A stretch of DNA of 64,000 nucleotides, from positions 2,046,001 to 2,110,000 of the forward strand of contig MJGA01000004.1 of the NCBI GenBank assembly GCA_001910725.1, given 5' to 3'. Every line of letters starts with the position of its first letter. Position 1 is the stretch's first letter. This document shows, in pieces, positions 1 through 11,133 of the stretch. The translations under genes and the position numbers were made by a program. This stretch comes from Phanerodontia chrysosporium. Lineage: Eukaryota > Basidiomycota > Agaricomycetes > Polyporales > Phanerochaetaceae. Under the pieces are notes generated by a model. That model searched no databases. It worked only from the letters and a program-made list of their open reading frames with translations, and had not been told where the DNA came from.

Positions 1-2736
1 GGCGTTTGGCCTGGTCCGCGGCGCTGCCTGTGACAGAGGATGCTGCAGCAACGTGTGCTGGCAGGGCGGGAACCGCGAAGCTGACGTCTTGAAGGGGCTG
101 TGGCGCGGCCTTACCCGTCGGGACGTGCTCCACAGGTGGTGCAACGTACTTGAATGGGTTGATAGGTACTGGGGTGTCTGCACGATTGTTAGCCTGTGTA
201 GCATGCTAATCCAGCAACTTCGCTTACCATTGAAGAACTGTATTCGCATCGCCTTGAAAGGCTCCCAGGTACATTCGCCCAGGGTACTCTCCCAGCACGG
301 GCCCTTCTCGAACTGAACGAGAGGCTCGACGATGCGCCGCTTCTTGCTCTTTTTCTCTTTCTCCTCAGCCTCCTTGCCTTTGCGCTTGCTCGGCGCGGGA
401 ACTGGCGGGAAGTCTGGGCTGGAGAACCGCTCGTCAACAGGTGTGCCAGGGTCCACGGGCTCGTCGTCGTCGACAAGCCAGCTGTCGAGGTCCGAATCCG
501 CATCCTCCGCCGCGCCGGCTTCCTCTTCCTCCTCCTCGCCGGCGTCCTCGAGCACGTCACCCTCCTCTTCGTCCTCCCACTCCGCCTCGCTGTCCACTGC
601 GTAGTCGATGCTCACGACATCCTTCCCAAACGGACGGCGCGGCCCGACCTCGCGCGAGTTGCGCGTCCAGGTGCCAAAGTACCCGGGGCGCAGGTCTTCG
701 TGGAAGATCAGCACCTTCGCCGGGATCTTCGTGCGGTCGCGCAGCAGAGCCAGCAGCTTGCGCACCGCTTGGTCGTCCTCGCCTGTCACCTCGGCCTCCG
801 TGAGCTTCTGCATGATCGTGCGGACGACGTAAGGGTGGTAAGACTTCAGTGTCGGATGGCGCCGTGGTGGATAAGGCAGCGCTGGCGGCCGAAGGCGAGG
901 GTGCAGGGAGCGTAACGAGTCTCGTAGACGTTCTGTAAAATGATTTGGACCAATGATCTTCTGTGGAATGACATGAACAATCCTACCTTCTGCCGTCTTT
1001 TGGCCTAGATGCAAGTCATCATTGCCCTTCCAATCCGATGCTTCGAGCATTTCCACGTCTTCTTCTTGCTGTACCGTAGGCCTCTCTGCTTTCTTCGCGT
1101 GGCTGTCATCGTCGTCGTCGATGACTATGACGTCGCTCTGTTTCTCCTTCCCTTTGTATGTCTTTCCCGCCCGTACCTCAGCAAACCAATTCGTCGGTGC
1201 AAGTGTAGCATCCTTCTTGAGAAGGAATGGTTTAAATGTCTTTTCAAATTCAGAGACGACCTTGGCTGGCTCCTGGGTTTTGGGCGAGGTCGATGGGCCA
1301 CTGTTCGTCAGCGCAGAAGAACTGGCGATGGGACCCTTCGGTTTGCCAAAGAAGCTAGCCATGAGATTGCGAGATCGACTCTGCGCCTCCTGTGCCTTCT
1401 TCTCTTTCTCCGCTTTCGCTAGTCTCTTCTCAAGACGTTCTTTCTCCTATGTGAAGAAGTGTCAAGAAGGCATGTTGGGCGCACACTGTATCAACCAGCA
1501 CCTTTGCAGCTCTCTCGGGATCCAGCACTTTCTTCGGACGGCCTTTGGCTGCTTTGGCAGGAGATTCGGGATCTTCCGACTGCTGCTTCAGGTTCTCATC
1601 ACTGGCCTCTTCATGTTTCCGTTTCAGAGCACTTGACGGTGTGCCGGGTTCGGCTGGGAGAGTCGCCGCGGCCTGCTGTGGCACCTCCTTGGTATCGGAG
1701 TGTACGGGTGCTACAGCCTTCGAAGCTGCGACCGGCACTTTCGCGTTCGTAGTCGAGATCTTTGAATTCCAGAGAGAATAGCCGACTGGTCTGGCTCTGG
1801 CAGACTTCGGAATAAAGCGAGGACATCCTCCGCGATCTACTCATCGTGAACTTTTGCGCACGCGATTATGCCTAGAGCTGGCTCACCTGTTTCCGTTCTG
1901 ATAGTCTCGTCAACGCTTTGTCTCTCGAAGCCTTGGGAAGCCAGTCCCGAAACTCTTCCCTCACTTCCCACCGCCAGATTTGCCACGCTACAGGTATCTT
2001 TGCGTTCGCAGCGGCATCTGGAACTCGCGCAGTATCCAGTCCATAATTTGTGCGCACTGCTATCGCTTTGACGAACTTCTCGATTACATCCAAGGGGAGT
2101 GCGGACTGAATTTCCTTGCAAGCTTCTTCATCGTCCTCATCTTGAGCTGGCAACAGCTCTTGTAGAATGTGCTTTGAAAGCGCAGTGAGGGTCTTGTCGC
2201 TGTAGGGGGATAGTCAGGGCGCGAATCCTGGCACGAAAGGGGACCCACACCACAGTCAAAAGAGGACGTGGCGCGCGTGTTGAACTCACCTCTCCTGCAC
2301 CAATTTCGCAATTAGAGGTTGGTGGTCGTCTGGCAGCGCAATTAATGAAGGGGCCTTGCGTTCTATCCGTTCCTCAAGCATTTCTCTGAACTGGACGATT
2401 TCTAGCAAATTGTCATGGGTTTAGACTACTTTCAGCTGCGTTCGGCGCAAACCTTGGGCGTGGGACATACCTTGCATAGTCTCGGACATCTTCTCAAAGG
2501 ACAGAGGCTTCTGCTTCACAACTAGCCTTCCATTCTTAAGCTCTACCAGAGATACGCGTTCAGGCTTCTCTTCCGAGGCTGTCGAAGCTGGGAAATGAGC
2601 ATTCACGGCTTGCCGATAGTAAACAACGCGGTCGCACCTGGCACTACTACATCTTGTACCGCTGCACGGAATCGTGAGTCTGAGATGTCGCGCAGAAGGG
2701 AGACAACGCACCTCTGTTCATGTCCGCGGTCGCCAT
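1..2736 (-). CDS. CAC1: Chromatin assembly factor 1 large subunit (CHAF1A/Cac1-like), 3' end cut by window
   Basis: Large subunit of CAF-1, the histone chaperone that deposits H3-H4 on newly replicated DNA through PCNA. Reading down the minus strand, the start is ATG at 2736 (MATADMNR), followed by several short introns. The middle carries a K/E/R-rich segment (about 1370-1500) followed by a PIP-like LMASFFGKP. Then comes the family hallmark KVLIFHEDLRPGYFGTW (about 660-760) and a long acidic stretch (WEDEEEGDVLEDAGEEEEE, 480-600), matching the KER, PCNA-binding, core and ED regions of Cac1. A 50-nt intron lies near 178-228. The reading frame runs off at base 1, so the C-terminal part is missing. 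It shares its upstream region with an RFC gene. The family call is strong; the exon edges in the N-terminal half are inferred. Confidence 0.9.
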
Positions 2737-2912
2737 CACGGACATAATCGTGGTCGTCGGTGGTGATGGCGGTGTCTGCTCAACGTGTGGAACGACCGCG
2801 CGACGTGACGCCCCGAGCGGTGACTACGGTGACATGAGCGTTACGGTACGCGACTGGGCCGACGCGTCACGCGCGCTACCAGGCTCATTCAGTCACGTCC
2901 ACTACCTCCACC
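2737..2912. promoter_or_regulatory. Divergent CAC1/RFC2 promoter with an ACGCGT (MCB-like) box
   Basis: Only 176 bp separate the two start codons. ACGCGT, the MluI cell-cycle box recognised by MBF-type factors in yeasts, lies at 2862-2867 and is followed at once by CACGCGCG. No TATA box is evident. Both flanking genes act at the replication fork, so a shared S-phase control site is a reasonable inference, not shown here. Confidence 0.55.
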
Positions 2913-4283
2913 ATGGCTTTCTTCCAACCTCACGCGCCCAAGGAACCCGCAAGACACGCAGTCGACCCAGCTCTGCAACCATGGGTTGAGAAATAGTCAG
3001 TCTTTGCTCTCTACTGTTGATCACCACCGCGCTAACTGACGGCCAGTCGCCCAAAGACTATCGACGATGTCTCCGCGCAAGAGCATACCGTCGCCGTCCT
3101 CAGAAGGACACTGACATCTACAAACGTGAGCGAGACTATGTGAAGCCGTTAGCGATGCTGACGCGCTAAGATGATCCACAGTTGCCACACATGTTGTTCT
3201 ACGGCCCTCCCGGAACAGGAAAGACTTCCACTATCCTCGCACTTGCGCGACAGCTATTCGGGTATGTGACGCGATTGGATGAGTTCGCGAGAGGCTAACC
3301 TAGCTCTTGAAAGGCCAGACAACTTTAGGTCGCGGGTACTTGAGCTCAACGCTTCTGACGAGCGGGGCATAAGTATTGTTCGTGAGAAGATCAAGGACTT
3401 TGCCCGCCAGACACCTCGTGCACAAGCAGTTTCTTCAGATGGGAAGACGTATCCATGTCCACCATATAAGATCATCATCTTGGACGAAGCAGATTCTATG
3501 ACACAAGATGCTCAGGCGGCGCTGCGGCGGATAATGGAGAACTATGCTCGGATAACAAGGTTCTGTTTAGTGTGTAACTATGTCACCCGGTGAGTCCCCT
3601 ACCTCTATACCTACCATCTACCTCACATTTGACCTTCCATTTAGAATTATCGAACCGCTTGCTTCCCGTTGTTCGAAATTCCGTTTCAAGCCCCTCGACG
3701 ACGCCTCGACGTCTGCACGCCTCGCGTCCATCGCAAGTGCAGAGAACATTCATGTACCCGAGACCGTCATCAACACGCTCATAAGCACCTCACATGGTGA
3801 CTTGCGTCGCTCTATCACGTATCTGCAGTCCGCGTCCCGCCTCGCGAACAGCACAAGTCCGCCCACACCAATTACCCCAGCGGACATCCAAGAGATCGCA
3901 GGTGTGGTGCCTGATGAGGTTGTACAAAACTTTGCCACATCTCTCGGCATAGAATGCGATGCTATGGACGTAGACGACGGCACAAAGAGGCGGAAAGGCT
4001 TCGATGAGATTCGGCGGAAGGTGAAGGGTATTGTGAGAGAAGGATATTCTGCTGGTCAATTACTCTCGCAGGTGCGCCCTAATATCTGAGCTGCAGGCTG
4101 GACTACTAACTCTACATGTAGCTTCACGATCTCATCATCGAACATCCGACATTGACTGCCCGACAAAAGGCGCAGTGTGCGCTGGCCCTGGCGGAAGCTG
4201 ACAAGGCGTTATGCGACGGTGCTGATGAGGAATTGCAGATCCTTGAAGTTGCATTGCATGTGAACAAGGCAGTTACTTCATGA
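2913..4283 (+). CDS. RFC2: Replication factor C small subunit (yeast Rfc2 / human RFC4 type)
   Basis: Subunit of the pentameric clamp loader that opens PCNA onto primed DNA. Six exons join cleanly: 2913-2995, 3047-3125, 3182-3261, 3314-3589, 3645-4071 and 4122-4283, giving 368 aa, the usual size. Walker A is [11 protein letters not shown] (near residue 60), Walker B is [10 protein letters not shown], the SRC arginine-finger motif is ASRCSKFRF, and the linker TRIIEPL follows. The [10 protein letters not shown] segment before Walker B is typical of the Rfc2/RFC4 branch and separates it from Rfc3, Rfc4 and Rfc5. It is transcribed divergently from the CAF-1 gene. All introns are GT..AG and 50-56 nt. 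No anomaly seen. Confidence 0.95.
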
Positions 4284-4512
4284 TGCCTTCCATCCGTATG
4301 TGTGTTTGTAGCCGTAGTTTATATTCCGTTCCATTCCTGGCACTCGCGACTCTTGAAGCACGCGCAAGTGAAGTCTCGCAGCTCTCACAGGTGATGATGC
4401 GTCTGTGGATTACGATTATATCCGGTGATAGAATACAAGGCAGCAGCTGTTCGTTCTTGATACAAAGACGTCAAACGAAGGTACCCATACTTTTGCGAGA
4501 GCCCGTCGAGCA

Positions 4513-5010
4513 TCATGACCTCCGTGCCGGGTCCGCCCATACAGGCTTTGTTGCATCTGGGTCATTCAGCTATGTACAGAGATCGTTAGCGTTGTCGAGA
4601 TGGGTCGAGAGCATCAGACGCACCTGGGCATTTGCCTGCTGAGACACTGCCTGCTCTCGTTCCAACCTCGCAGCACGGATAGCGTCGACCTTCTTGCGCA
4701 GGTCGGGTGCCATTCTCTACCTCAGAATGTCAGTGCACTATACAACAGCGATGTACGGGGGAAGAGGGACACTCACGTTGTAGAGCTCCTCTTCTGTTGG
4801 CGTGGTGGCTTTGTACGCAGTAGACGCAAGTCAGCTAACACCAATGTAGAAGCGCGAGTACTCACTTCTCATGATTACATATCCTACACCAATGACTATG
4901 CACGGTCGAAATATACTCAGTTCAATGACTGAACCTCAGCCCATCCCTTCCGATACCCCACTCACAAGCTGCGCTAACAAACGTGAGGCGTAGCCACGGA
5001 AGCTTGACAT
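4513..5010 (-). CDS. CBP4: Cbp4-family mitochondrial assembly factor
   Basis: Small inner-membrane protein needed for assembly of the cytochrome bc1 complex (Cbp3-Cbp6-Cbp4 pathway known from yeast). The joined exons give a hydrophobic IGVGYVIM segment, then the family motif TTTPTEEELYN, then RMAPDLRKKVDAIRAARLERE and an Asp/Pro/Trp tail ending PVWADPARRS. This matches Cbp4, which has one membrane span followed by TTPT and a charged helix. Start ATG is at 5010 (MSSFRGYAS). The junction of exon 1 to the membrane-span exon is not settled: an in-frame join needs a donor at GTTTGT rather than the nearby GTGAGT. It converges with RFC2 across 229 bp. Confidence 0.8.
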
Positions 5011-6250
5011 CTTGTCTATGTAGATTTTTCGAAGATGACCGATAGCGACCTGGAAAGCGTCTCTGAAGGCCGAGTAGAACGCAGTACTGAAAGGGGTCAG
5101 GAGAGAGTGCAGACTTCGGATCAGCAGACCTCAAATGATGCTTCCGTCGTGCCGTAAGTTAGAAGCGCGCGTTGTGAACTTCACGCTTCTGATTGGCCAC
5201 CATGTAAGGCTGCAACTATCGCGAACCACCCACATGATACTCGGTAGGCTTGACAGCAAGGCTCGTGTGAAGCGCACGTAGGCTTTCGAGATTTTGTACA
5301 GTTGATTAATAAAAATACCAATTTCACCGATGCGTTCGCACGGCCTGACCGAGCCATTACCAGGAAAATACCAATGTGGCGTACGCTCCGCGCTGCCCGA
5401 ATCTCAGCCTATAGGCTCAGAGAGGGGATGCTTAGCAAGTACTAGGATATGGTATGATCGACTTTAAATCAGGGGTAGACGTGCTGAGACTCACGCAGTG
5501 GCGGTAGAAGCGTGGCGGACGACGCGACGAAGCATAGGGCCGAGATATCTGGAGAAGTGGCAATAATTGCAGACTGTACATAATGCCTACGCGCACCATT
5601 GTGAAAACTACTGTAAGCATCCCACGGCCCCGCAGCATCTGTGAGTAATCTGACGTGCACATGGTGTACTGGCGGATACACGATGTTAGCAGAAGCCCAA
5701 ATTGAATGTGGGCTAGAGTAGCGACGCATACAGACGATGTTGCAGAATACCTCAGGTATCGCAACGTGCGACTGTCGAGCGACAAGTCCTGAGACAGCGA
5801 TAGTAGAGAGTAGTAGTAGTGGCGTCAAGCTGCAGACCGCAAATACTCAGCAAACTCGCTTCTTTGTGTATCAGCTCATAGACAGGCAATATAAGATACA
5901 CCGGTAGTACTCCCTCTGTCACTACTCCTAGCGGCCATGTCCTGGGTGTGGCATTGTGTACATCGGTAGTCGATATGGCAAAGCGCGATACGATATTAGG
6001 TCCTAGTTCTCTCCACTAAGCGTTACAGCGTCATGGTATCACGTAGAGCTTCTTCAGCATTGTTCTTGGGCTGGACATTCTAGGACTGCGCACTGTTCGA
6101 CCAGTGGTCGCTGACTGGAACGACGTCCTCGGCCGCAGACGTGACGGTAACGACAGTGACGACATAGGTAACGATCGTGACTGGGCGCGCTCCGCCAATG
6201 GGATGGCATTGGTCGATCTCGCACTCATCCACACCCACTCATCCTGAATC
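5011..6250. other. Intergenic: CBP4 upstream region and TMA20 promoter
   Basis: Apart from the tentative gene at 5409-5828, I see no supported gene. The stretch nearest TMA20 (6030-6250) has only short open frames on both strands and no TATA box. Confidence 0.4.
5409..5828 (-). CDS. Possible small secreted or membrane protein, spliced
   Basis: An ATG at 5828 opens a signal-peptide-like stretch (MTPLLLLSTIAVSGLVA). A plausible intron follows (GTATTC ... branch-like GCTAAC ... CCAG), then an in-frame exon reading YTMCTSDYSQ. Two further GT..AG candidates lead to a stop at 5409-5411. No domain is recognised. An alternative reading from 5535 gives MLRRVVRHASTATA, which looks like a mitochondrial presequence but does not extend convincingly. 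Real splice-like signals are present, yet there is no family support, so this is tentative. Confidence 0.25.
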
Positions 6251-6988
6251 ATGTTCAAGAAGTGCGTTTACCCTACAGTAGCGCACCTGGAACGCTCCTC
6301 TTACGTGATGCTGTTGCCAGGTTCTCGCCATCCACAGACATCTCTGGCCAGACCAGCGTGAAGAGTTCCGTGCAGCGTTCTCTCCGCGCAAACCTACTCT
6401 CGCAATGGAACATTAACCCTGAAACCCTGGAGGAGATATGGCCGAAGAAGGAGTCTATCACGCTTGTGAAGTGGTCTGTTATCTTACCTTGGCATCCTTG
6501 CTCTTGCTCGCCCTTGATATTCTGACTTTTTCATGCCGATAGCAGAGATCACATCTCCATCTATGCTTTGCACGGCGAGCCGCTATTCCTCCAGCACTTT
6601 GATGACCCCCTCATTCCCACACTGAGGCTCTTGCACAAGTGTACGTCAAGACGCTGCTCAGCTCAAGCGTGTCCGTATTGATAACACCGCGGCAGACCCA
6701 TTCATCCTCCCCAAAGTGGGCATCGACCGGGGAGCGATCCGCTTCCTCCTCGCTGGCGCACCTATGATGTGCCCGGGTCTCACCTCTAAAGGCGGCTACC
6801 TTCCTCCTGCAGACCAGGCGATTCCAGCTGGCAAGGCGGTGGCAATATTCGCGGAAGGCAAGGAGCATGCCGCGGGAATCGGCATAACCAAACTGAGCAC
6901 CGAGGACATGAAGAAAATCAACAAGGACGTCGGCGTCGACACCGTGCATTACCTCGGAGATGACCTTTGGGCAATTCAGAAAATATGA
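6251..6988 (+). CDS. TMA20: Tma20 / MCT-1 (PUA-domain ribosome recycling and initiation factor)
   Basis: Partner of Tma22/DENR in releasing tRNA and mRNA from post-termination 40S subunits and in re-initiation. Four exons (6251-6261, 6321-6473, 6543-6640, 6696-6988) encode 184 aa, the normal family length. Visible signatures are the N-terminal MFKKFSPSTDISGQTSVKSS, the central KCRDHISIYALHGEPLFLQH, and a C-terminal PUA domain with GAIRFLLAGAPMMCPGLTS and AVAIFAEGKEHAAGIGIT. The first exon is only 11 nt, which is common for this gene in fungi and would be missed by simple ORF calling. No anomaly seen. Confidence 0.94.
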
Positions 6989-7766
6989 GGCATCGTATTG
7001 AGTCAACACGGTGCGTGTCACAGACACGTCGTGTGGTTGCTGCTTGCTGACTAGTATATTCCCACTAGCTATCGGCCAATTAATTTGTCTCAGATGCCCG
7101 GTACGACAGGCAAAGAGCCGATAGCGGGGTCCACGATGAACGCACGAGGCTGTCAAACCCTCGGAACGTTGTAACTCTCAGTTATCTACGTCCGACCGCA
7201 CAGGCCTGTGAATGTATACACAGATCTCGAAGGCTAACCTGAGCGTAGACGTAAACTGGCGCGTGTATATGATCCAGCTCTCAGGCGTGTCCTGAGATAA
7301 GACCTGCTGGCTGCAAGGCTCAGCCATGATTCATTGACAACACCGTGCTATGCAAACTCTGAGTTTAACGCGGTGCAGTTGACCCTGTGTCGGGCCCGCC
7401 CACCGCCCGTCCTGGCATAAGTTGCGCATTGAGTCATTGGCAGTCATGAGCTCATGCGCTGATTTGGCTCCCACACATCTAATCCCGACGGGTCCAGAGC
7501 TCGAGATCATAGGAACCCAAGTAAACACATCCCGAGACCCTAGTCAGCTGTGGGATGCGAGAGTGTCGCTCAAGTTGCACGCCTGCCAATTTGGGCACCG
7601 TAGGTCCTCTGGCCATCAACGGAGTGCTTGCTGCATCTGGTCGATTTCATTTTTACTCATCTACCTTCTTCATCTCGCTGCCTGTTCACTGTACTTGACC
7701 CCAGCTGCCCATCTTCGGTCTTTATAACGCTTAATTCTGAGGACACGACCTTGCACATCATCCGAA
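6989..7766 (+). other. Intergenic; TATA-like site just before the SRR1-like gene
   Basis: Open frames here lack coding character. TTTATAACG at 7721-7729, about 40 nt before the next start codon, is a plausible TATA element for the downstream gene. Nothing else recognised. Confidence 0.35.
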
Positions 7767-8943
7767 ATGACCGCAAATATGTCGACCTTTGAGTACGAGG
7801 CCCCCTTCACGCCGTCCCGGCCCAAGAAGAAGCGCAAGAACAGGATGCCCCAGGAGCGTCCTGACCCTGCCGTGGCACTGTCGAGCACGATTGAAGAGCT
7901 CGCATCAGGCGGCTGGGTCAAAGAATGCACGCGTGTGTCTCACTATCTGTCCTGTCTGACTGACCGGCTCACCATTCCGCGATGTCGCTTAGAGCTACTT
8001 CGCGATGCCCTGCAGGTCCTAGCGATGCAGCAACCACGGGTCCTCTGTCTCGGTCTGGGGAGTCCTACATCCTCTCGTGACGCCCGGACCCAGCTTGCGT
8101 TTCTCCTTGCAGCCTGTGACGATCTCACACTCGTGTGTACACCTCCACTGTATGTATTCCGAGTCCGAAATATAGAACGTTCATGTGCCTGCAGGAGCGT
8201 TCGACAGTCTCCGCATATGATCCTGTTTTCACGGATGAAGACGACCGACTTTTGGCGACTGTGCAGGTGCAACGCCTGACCGAGAACCGAGCATGTACCC
8301 TCATCAGTGTTCCATATTTGCCACGGGCTGATGTGACTCCTCCCTGGATCTTCCTGGCTGGCAGAGCGCAGCCTATCCGCTCGGCGAACCGACTATCGTA
8401 TACATGCCGCACTGCGATCTGCCCCTGTACGAGAACATCCTGCGCGAGAACAGCTCGCGCGAACGGCTGCCGCGCCTGCTGCTTATCGCGAACCGGCTGA
8501 GCGAGTACCTGGACAGGTGCGTGGCCTGTCCCTCCTGATGCCGCTATCTCGCGCGTCCTGGGGGCCCCCGCACGACCGGTGTTGACGCTTTGGTGCACGC
8601 GCTTTGCGTGCTTCCCACCCAGCCTCCCGTCACACAAGCTGCAGGCCGAGTACCCTTCTGTCGCACGCCTGGGTGAGTGCATTTGTCTCCGCCGCGCCAT
8701 CCGTCGTCTCCCTATCGGTCGCTGACCGTGGAGCCCCCCACCCGTCATCGGCGCCGCCCAGCCCCGCTGTTGGCCTCGCTCCCGCTGCCTCCATGCCCAT
8801 CATCGGTGACGGCGTTCAACAACCTCGCGGTGCAGTTCGTCCCACCCGAGACCTTATCCACCGTGGACGACGCCGTCCTAATCCAGGCTCCGCCTGCGGC
8901 TGCAGCGGGGTCACACGACGAGCCCATCAGTACCGCGACGTAA
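7767..8943 (+). CDS. SRR1-like domain protein
   Basis: Relative of plant SRR1 and yeast Ber1, a conserved family of poorly defined biochemical role linked to circadian signalling or microtubule and heme phenotypes. Spliced exons read a basic N-terminus (SRPKKKRKNRMPQ), then RVLCLGLGSPTSSRDARTQ, VSAYDPVFTDEDDRLL, TIVYMPHCDLPLYENILREN and LLLIANRLSEYLD, the ordered SRR1 motifs. It ends in FNNLAVQFV and a tail that stops at 8943. At least four introns are needed; two joints (near 8294 and 8680) were chosen to keep these motifs in frame. A second ATG at 7779 is an alternative start. Confidence 0.82.
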
Positions 8944-9477
8944 CGCGCCAGCCCGTGTCCACCTCCGTCCCGAGTCACACTCCCCGCTTCTTCCGCGCTG
9001 TCGTCCGAGCGAGTCCCTGTACCCACACTAGTGAAAAAAATGTCATCGGCGATACGCATTACTCCCTCTGGCTGCTGTGAAACGACCGCCCCTGCAGGCC
9101 TGAAGCCGCTCCGGTTAACTCGAACGGCTTTCCGCACGCAGGCGGGCGAAGCCGGACTGATCGCTGATTGGTCGCTCGGGGCGGAGACAAAAGGTTGTTT
9201 GCAATGCTCACAGCTCCCCGGTGACGCCAAGCATATATGCGTTTGACGATGGAAAGAGCAGAATCACGCATTTCCCGTCAGGGTGTATGTGGAATGGAAG
9301 ACGCGGTACTAGGATTGCAAGTACAGCGAGTACAGCAGATGCCAGTAGAGACATTAGGAACTGTGATGAGATAGAAATCATAGCACGTTGTACAATAGCC
9401 TTGCGCGACCATGGGACAGACTGGGGGTGAGAGACTTAAGAATAAGACTATTAACATGAAAGCAAAGACTGCAACTA
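8944..9477. other. Convergent intergenic region
   Basis: 3' flanks of the SRR1-like gene and the acidic unknown gene. No coding signal, RNA gene or repeat recognised. Confidence 0.4.
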
Positions 9478-10422
9478 TCAACACTCGGAATATGAATCAC
9501 GATAGGCACGAATGGAGGGGCCAAGAGTGTCATCGGGGAATGGGAGGGGGTCAAGCTCGAACGCGTAGAAATACGAATCGTCCCTTTCAACGTAGACATG
9601 GGGTGGGTGGGAAAGCAGCCGCGTCCGCTCGCGGGAAAGGGGGGTGATGGGGCCAGGAGGCGACAGCGTCGGGGTCGAGACGGCCGAAGGCGTTGAAGGC
9701 GCGTCCGACTCGTCATCCGAAGTGTCTTCTATGGCATCTGGCACAGGAGAGTCGTCTAATTCGTCGACGTTGAGATAGGGAAGCGGATTATCATACAGAG
9801 GAGGCGTGGGTGGCAAGATAGAGTCGGAAGAATCAGTGAGCCAGGAAGTAACAAGCGGCGGACGAACAGGTGGATATGGAACAGGGTATGGGAAGTAACT
9901 CGAGTGATCGACGAGGTCGTCTGAGGATGACATAGGAGATGAAAGAGGACTTAGCGATTCGGAGTCCTCGTCGGAGGAGGGTTGATGAGAAGCAGACACC
10001 TCGTCGTCTGCTTTGAAGTAGTCATCCTCCTCGTCCTCCAGGTTCTCGAGCAACGAGTCCAGCCACTGACTCTCGCCATTATCAGCGTCAGCGGGTTCGT
10101 CGTCATGCACAGAGTGGGGGTCAGGGAACATGAAAGAGTCGTGCTCATCCTCGAAGGAGTCTTCGCCTTGTCTATAGTCGGAGTCTGCATCGGCGTCTGA
10201 CGAATTAGGTGTGGCGGCCTGGACATGCGACCGTATTATCGAGTTTTTGAGCAGGACCCAGCGGTGCAAGCTGCTACTGTCCTTGACACCCCCGCCAACG
10301 ACAGACTGCAGCTTGTTGCGGGCCAAGCTGAAAAGCGACTTGGATTCTGCGGACATTGTGGCGATCAATGCGGGATATGGGCGAGATGAGGAAGGCCGGT
10401 TGAGCGACGGGTCAGAGAGCAA
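9478..10422 (-). CDS. Unknown acidic Ser/Pro/Asp-rich protein, single exon
   Basis: Uninterrupted 314-codon frame; MSAESKSLFSLARNKLQ at residue 23 (10356) is a likely alternative start. I do not recognise a domain. The N-terminal basic amphipathic part (ARNKLQSVVGGGVKDSS, HRWVLLKNSIIRS) is followed by a highly acidic low-complexity middle (DSLLENLEDEEDDYFKADDE), Pro/Ser segments with many SP/TP sites, and a compact end (SYFYAFELDPLPFPDD). The mix of an ordered head, acidic middle and short conserved-looking tail suggests a regulatory or scaffolding protein, but no function is claimed. A TATAAAG element at 10753-10760 on this strand may be its promoter, implying a long 5' leader. Confidence 0.7.
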   Translation of the reverse strand: MLSDPSLNRPSSSRPYPALIATMSAESKSLFSLARNKLQSVVGGGVKDSSSLHRWVLLKNSIIRSHVQAATPNSSDADADSDYRQGEDSFEDEHDSFMFPDPHSVHDDEPADADNGESQWLDSLLENLEDEEDDYFKADDEVSASHQPSSDEDSESLSPLSSPMSSSDDLVDHSSYFPYPVPYPPVRPPLVTSWLTDSSDSILPPTPPLYDNPLPYLNVDELDDSPVPDAIEDTSDDESDAPSTPSAVSTPTLSPPGPITPLSRERTRLLSHPPHVYVERDDSYFYAFELDPLPFPDDTLGPSIRAYRDSYSEC

Positions 10423-11133
10423 GGCTGTGTACTAAAATACCGCATACACGCGGCTCGAGGTTAGCGGCAGGGAAGATGTATGTACACAAAATACGTACGA
10501 GACCAGATGGCTGTTGTTCACCGGGATATGCGGTATACGACGAATGGCTCGAACAGGAGGGCGCCGTTCGTAGACTTGCGGTAGGACTTGTTAACCATTC
10601 TCGTTTCCAGGGATCGCCTGACGGCTGATGAGACTGTCTGGGCGAGCTAGAGATAAGAAGGCAAGAGTACGCGGGGAGGAGATGAATGGCACGTTTAGGC
10701 GGACATGGTTGCGGAGGGCAAGGGGCCGATGAGGGTCCGCATCGCGGGGCGCTTTATAACAGGAATGCGGTGTGACGCTCTCGGTGACTCAAATCCACCC
10801 TTTTGGCAACCGTCTCGTAACGCGCAACTCGGCTCCCGCGTCACTCGGTCACATCACGCCATCACGGTGTCGCCATCACGTCGGACGAGTGGGATGGACG
10901 GCTCAGCGTCAGCCCAGGCCGAGTGCAATCCCTTGCGCGATCGACCTAAAACACACCGTTAGTACGCCACCCACCTCATTTCTCTCGCACCTTCTACTCT
11001 GTCTCACCCGTCCTCTGCACACGATCAGGGCAGCACAGAGAGAGATAGAAAGAAAAAGAACCACCAAAAATCCAATTTGAACACCTATCTACATCGGCCC
11101 TGCTGCAACGACCCTCCACCGGCGCCGGATCAC
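10423..11133. other. Intergenic: upstream region of the acidic unknown gene
   Basis: Contains a minus-strand TATAAAG at about 10753-10760 and, next to CDC27, an A-rich stretch (about 11040-11075). No gene supported. Confidence 0.4.

Noticed and set aside
53..316. 87-codon plus-strand frame at the window start
   Set aside because: Antisense to CAF-1 large subunit exons; no domain.
5493..5535. Mitochondrial presequence-like MLRRVVRHASTATA
   Set aside because: Attractive alone, but every splice continuation tried ends within about 20 residues; no mature protein could be built.
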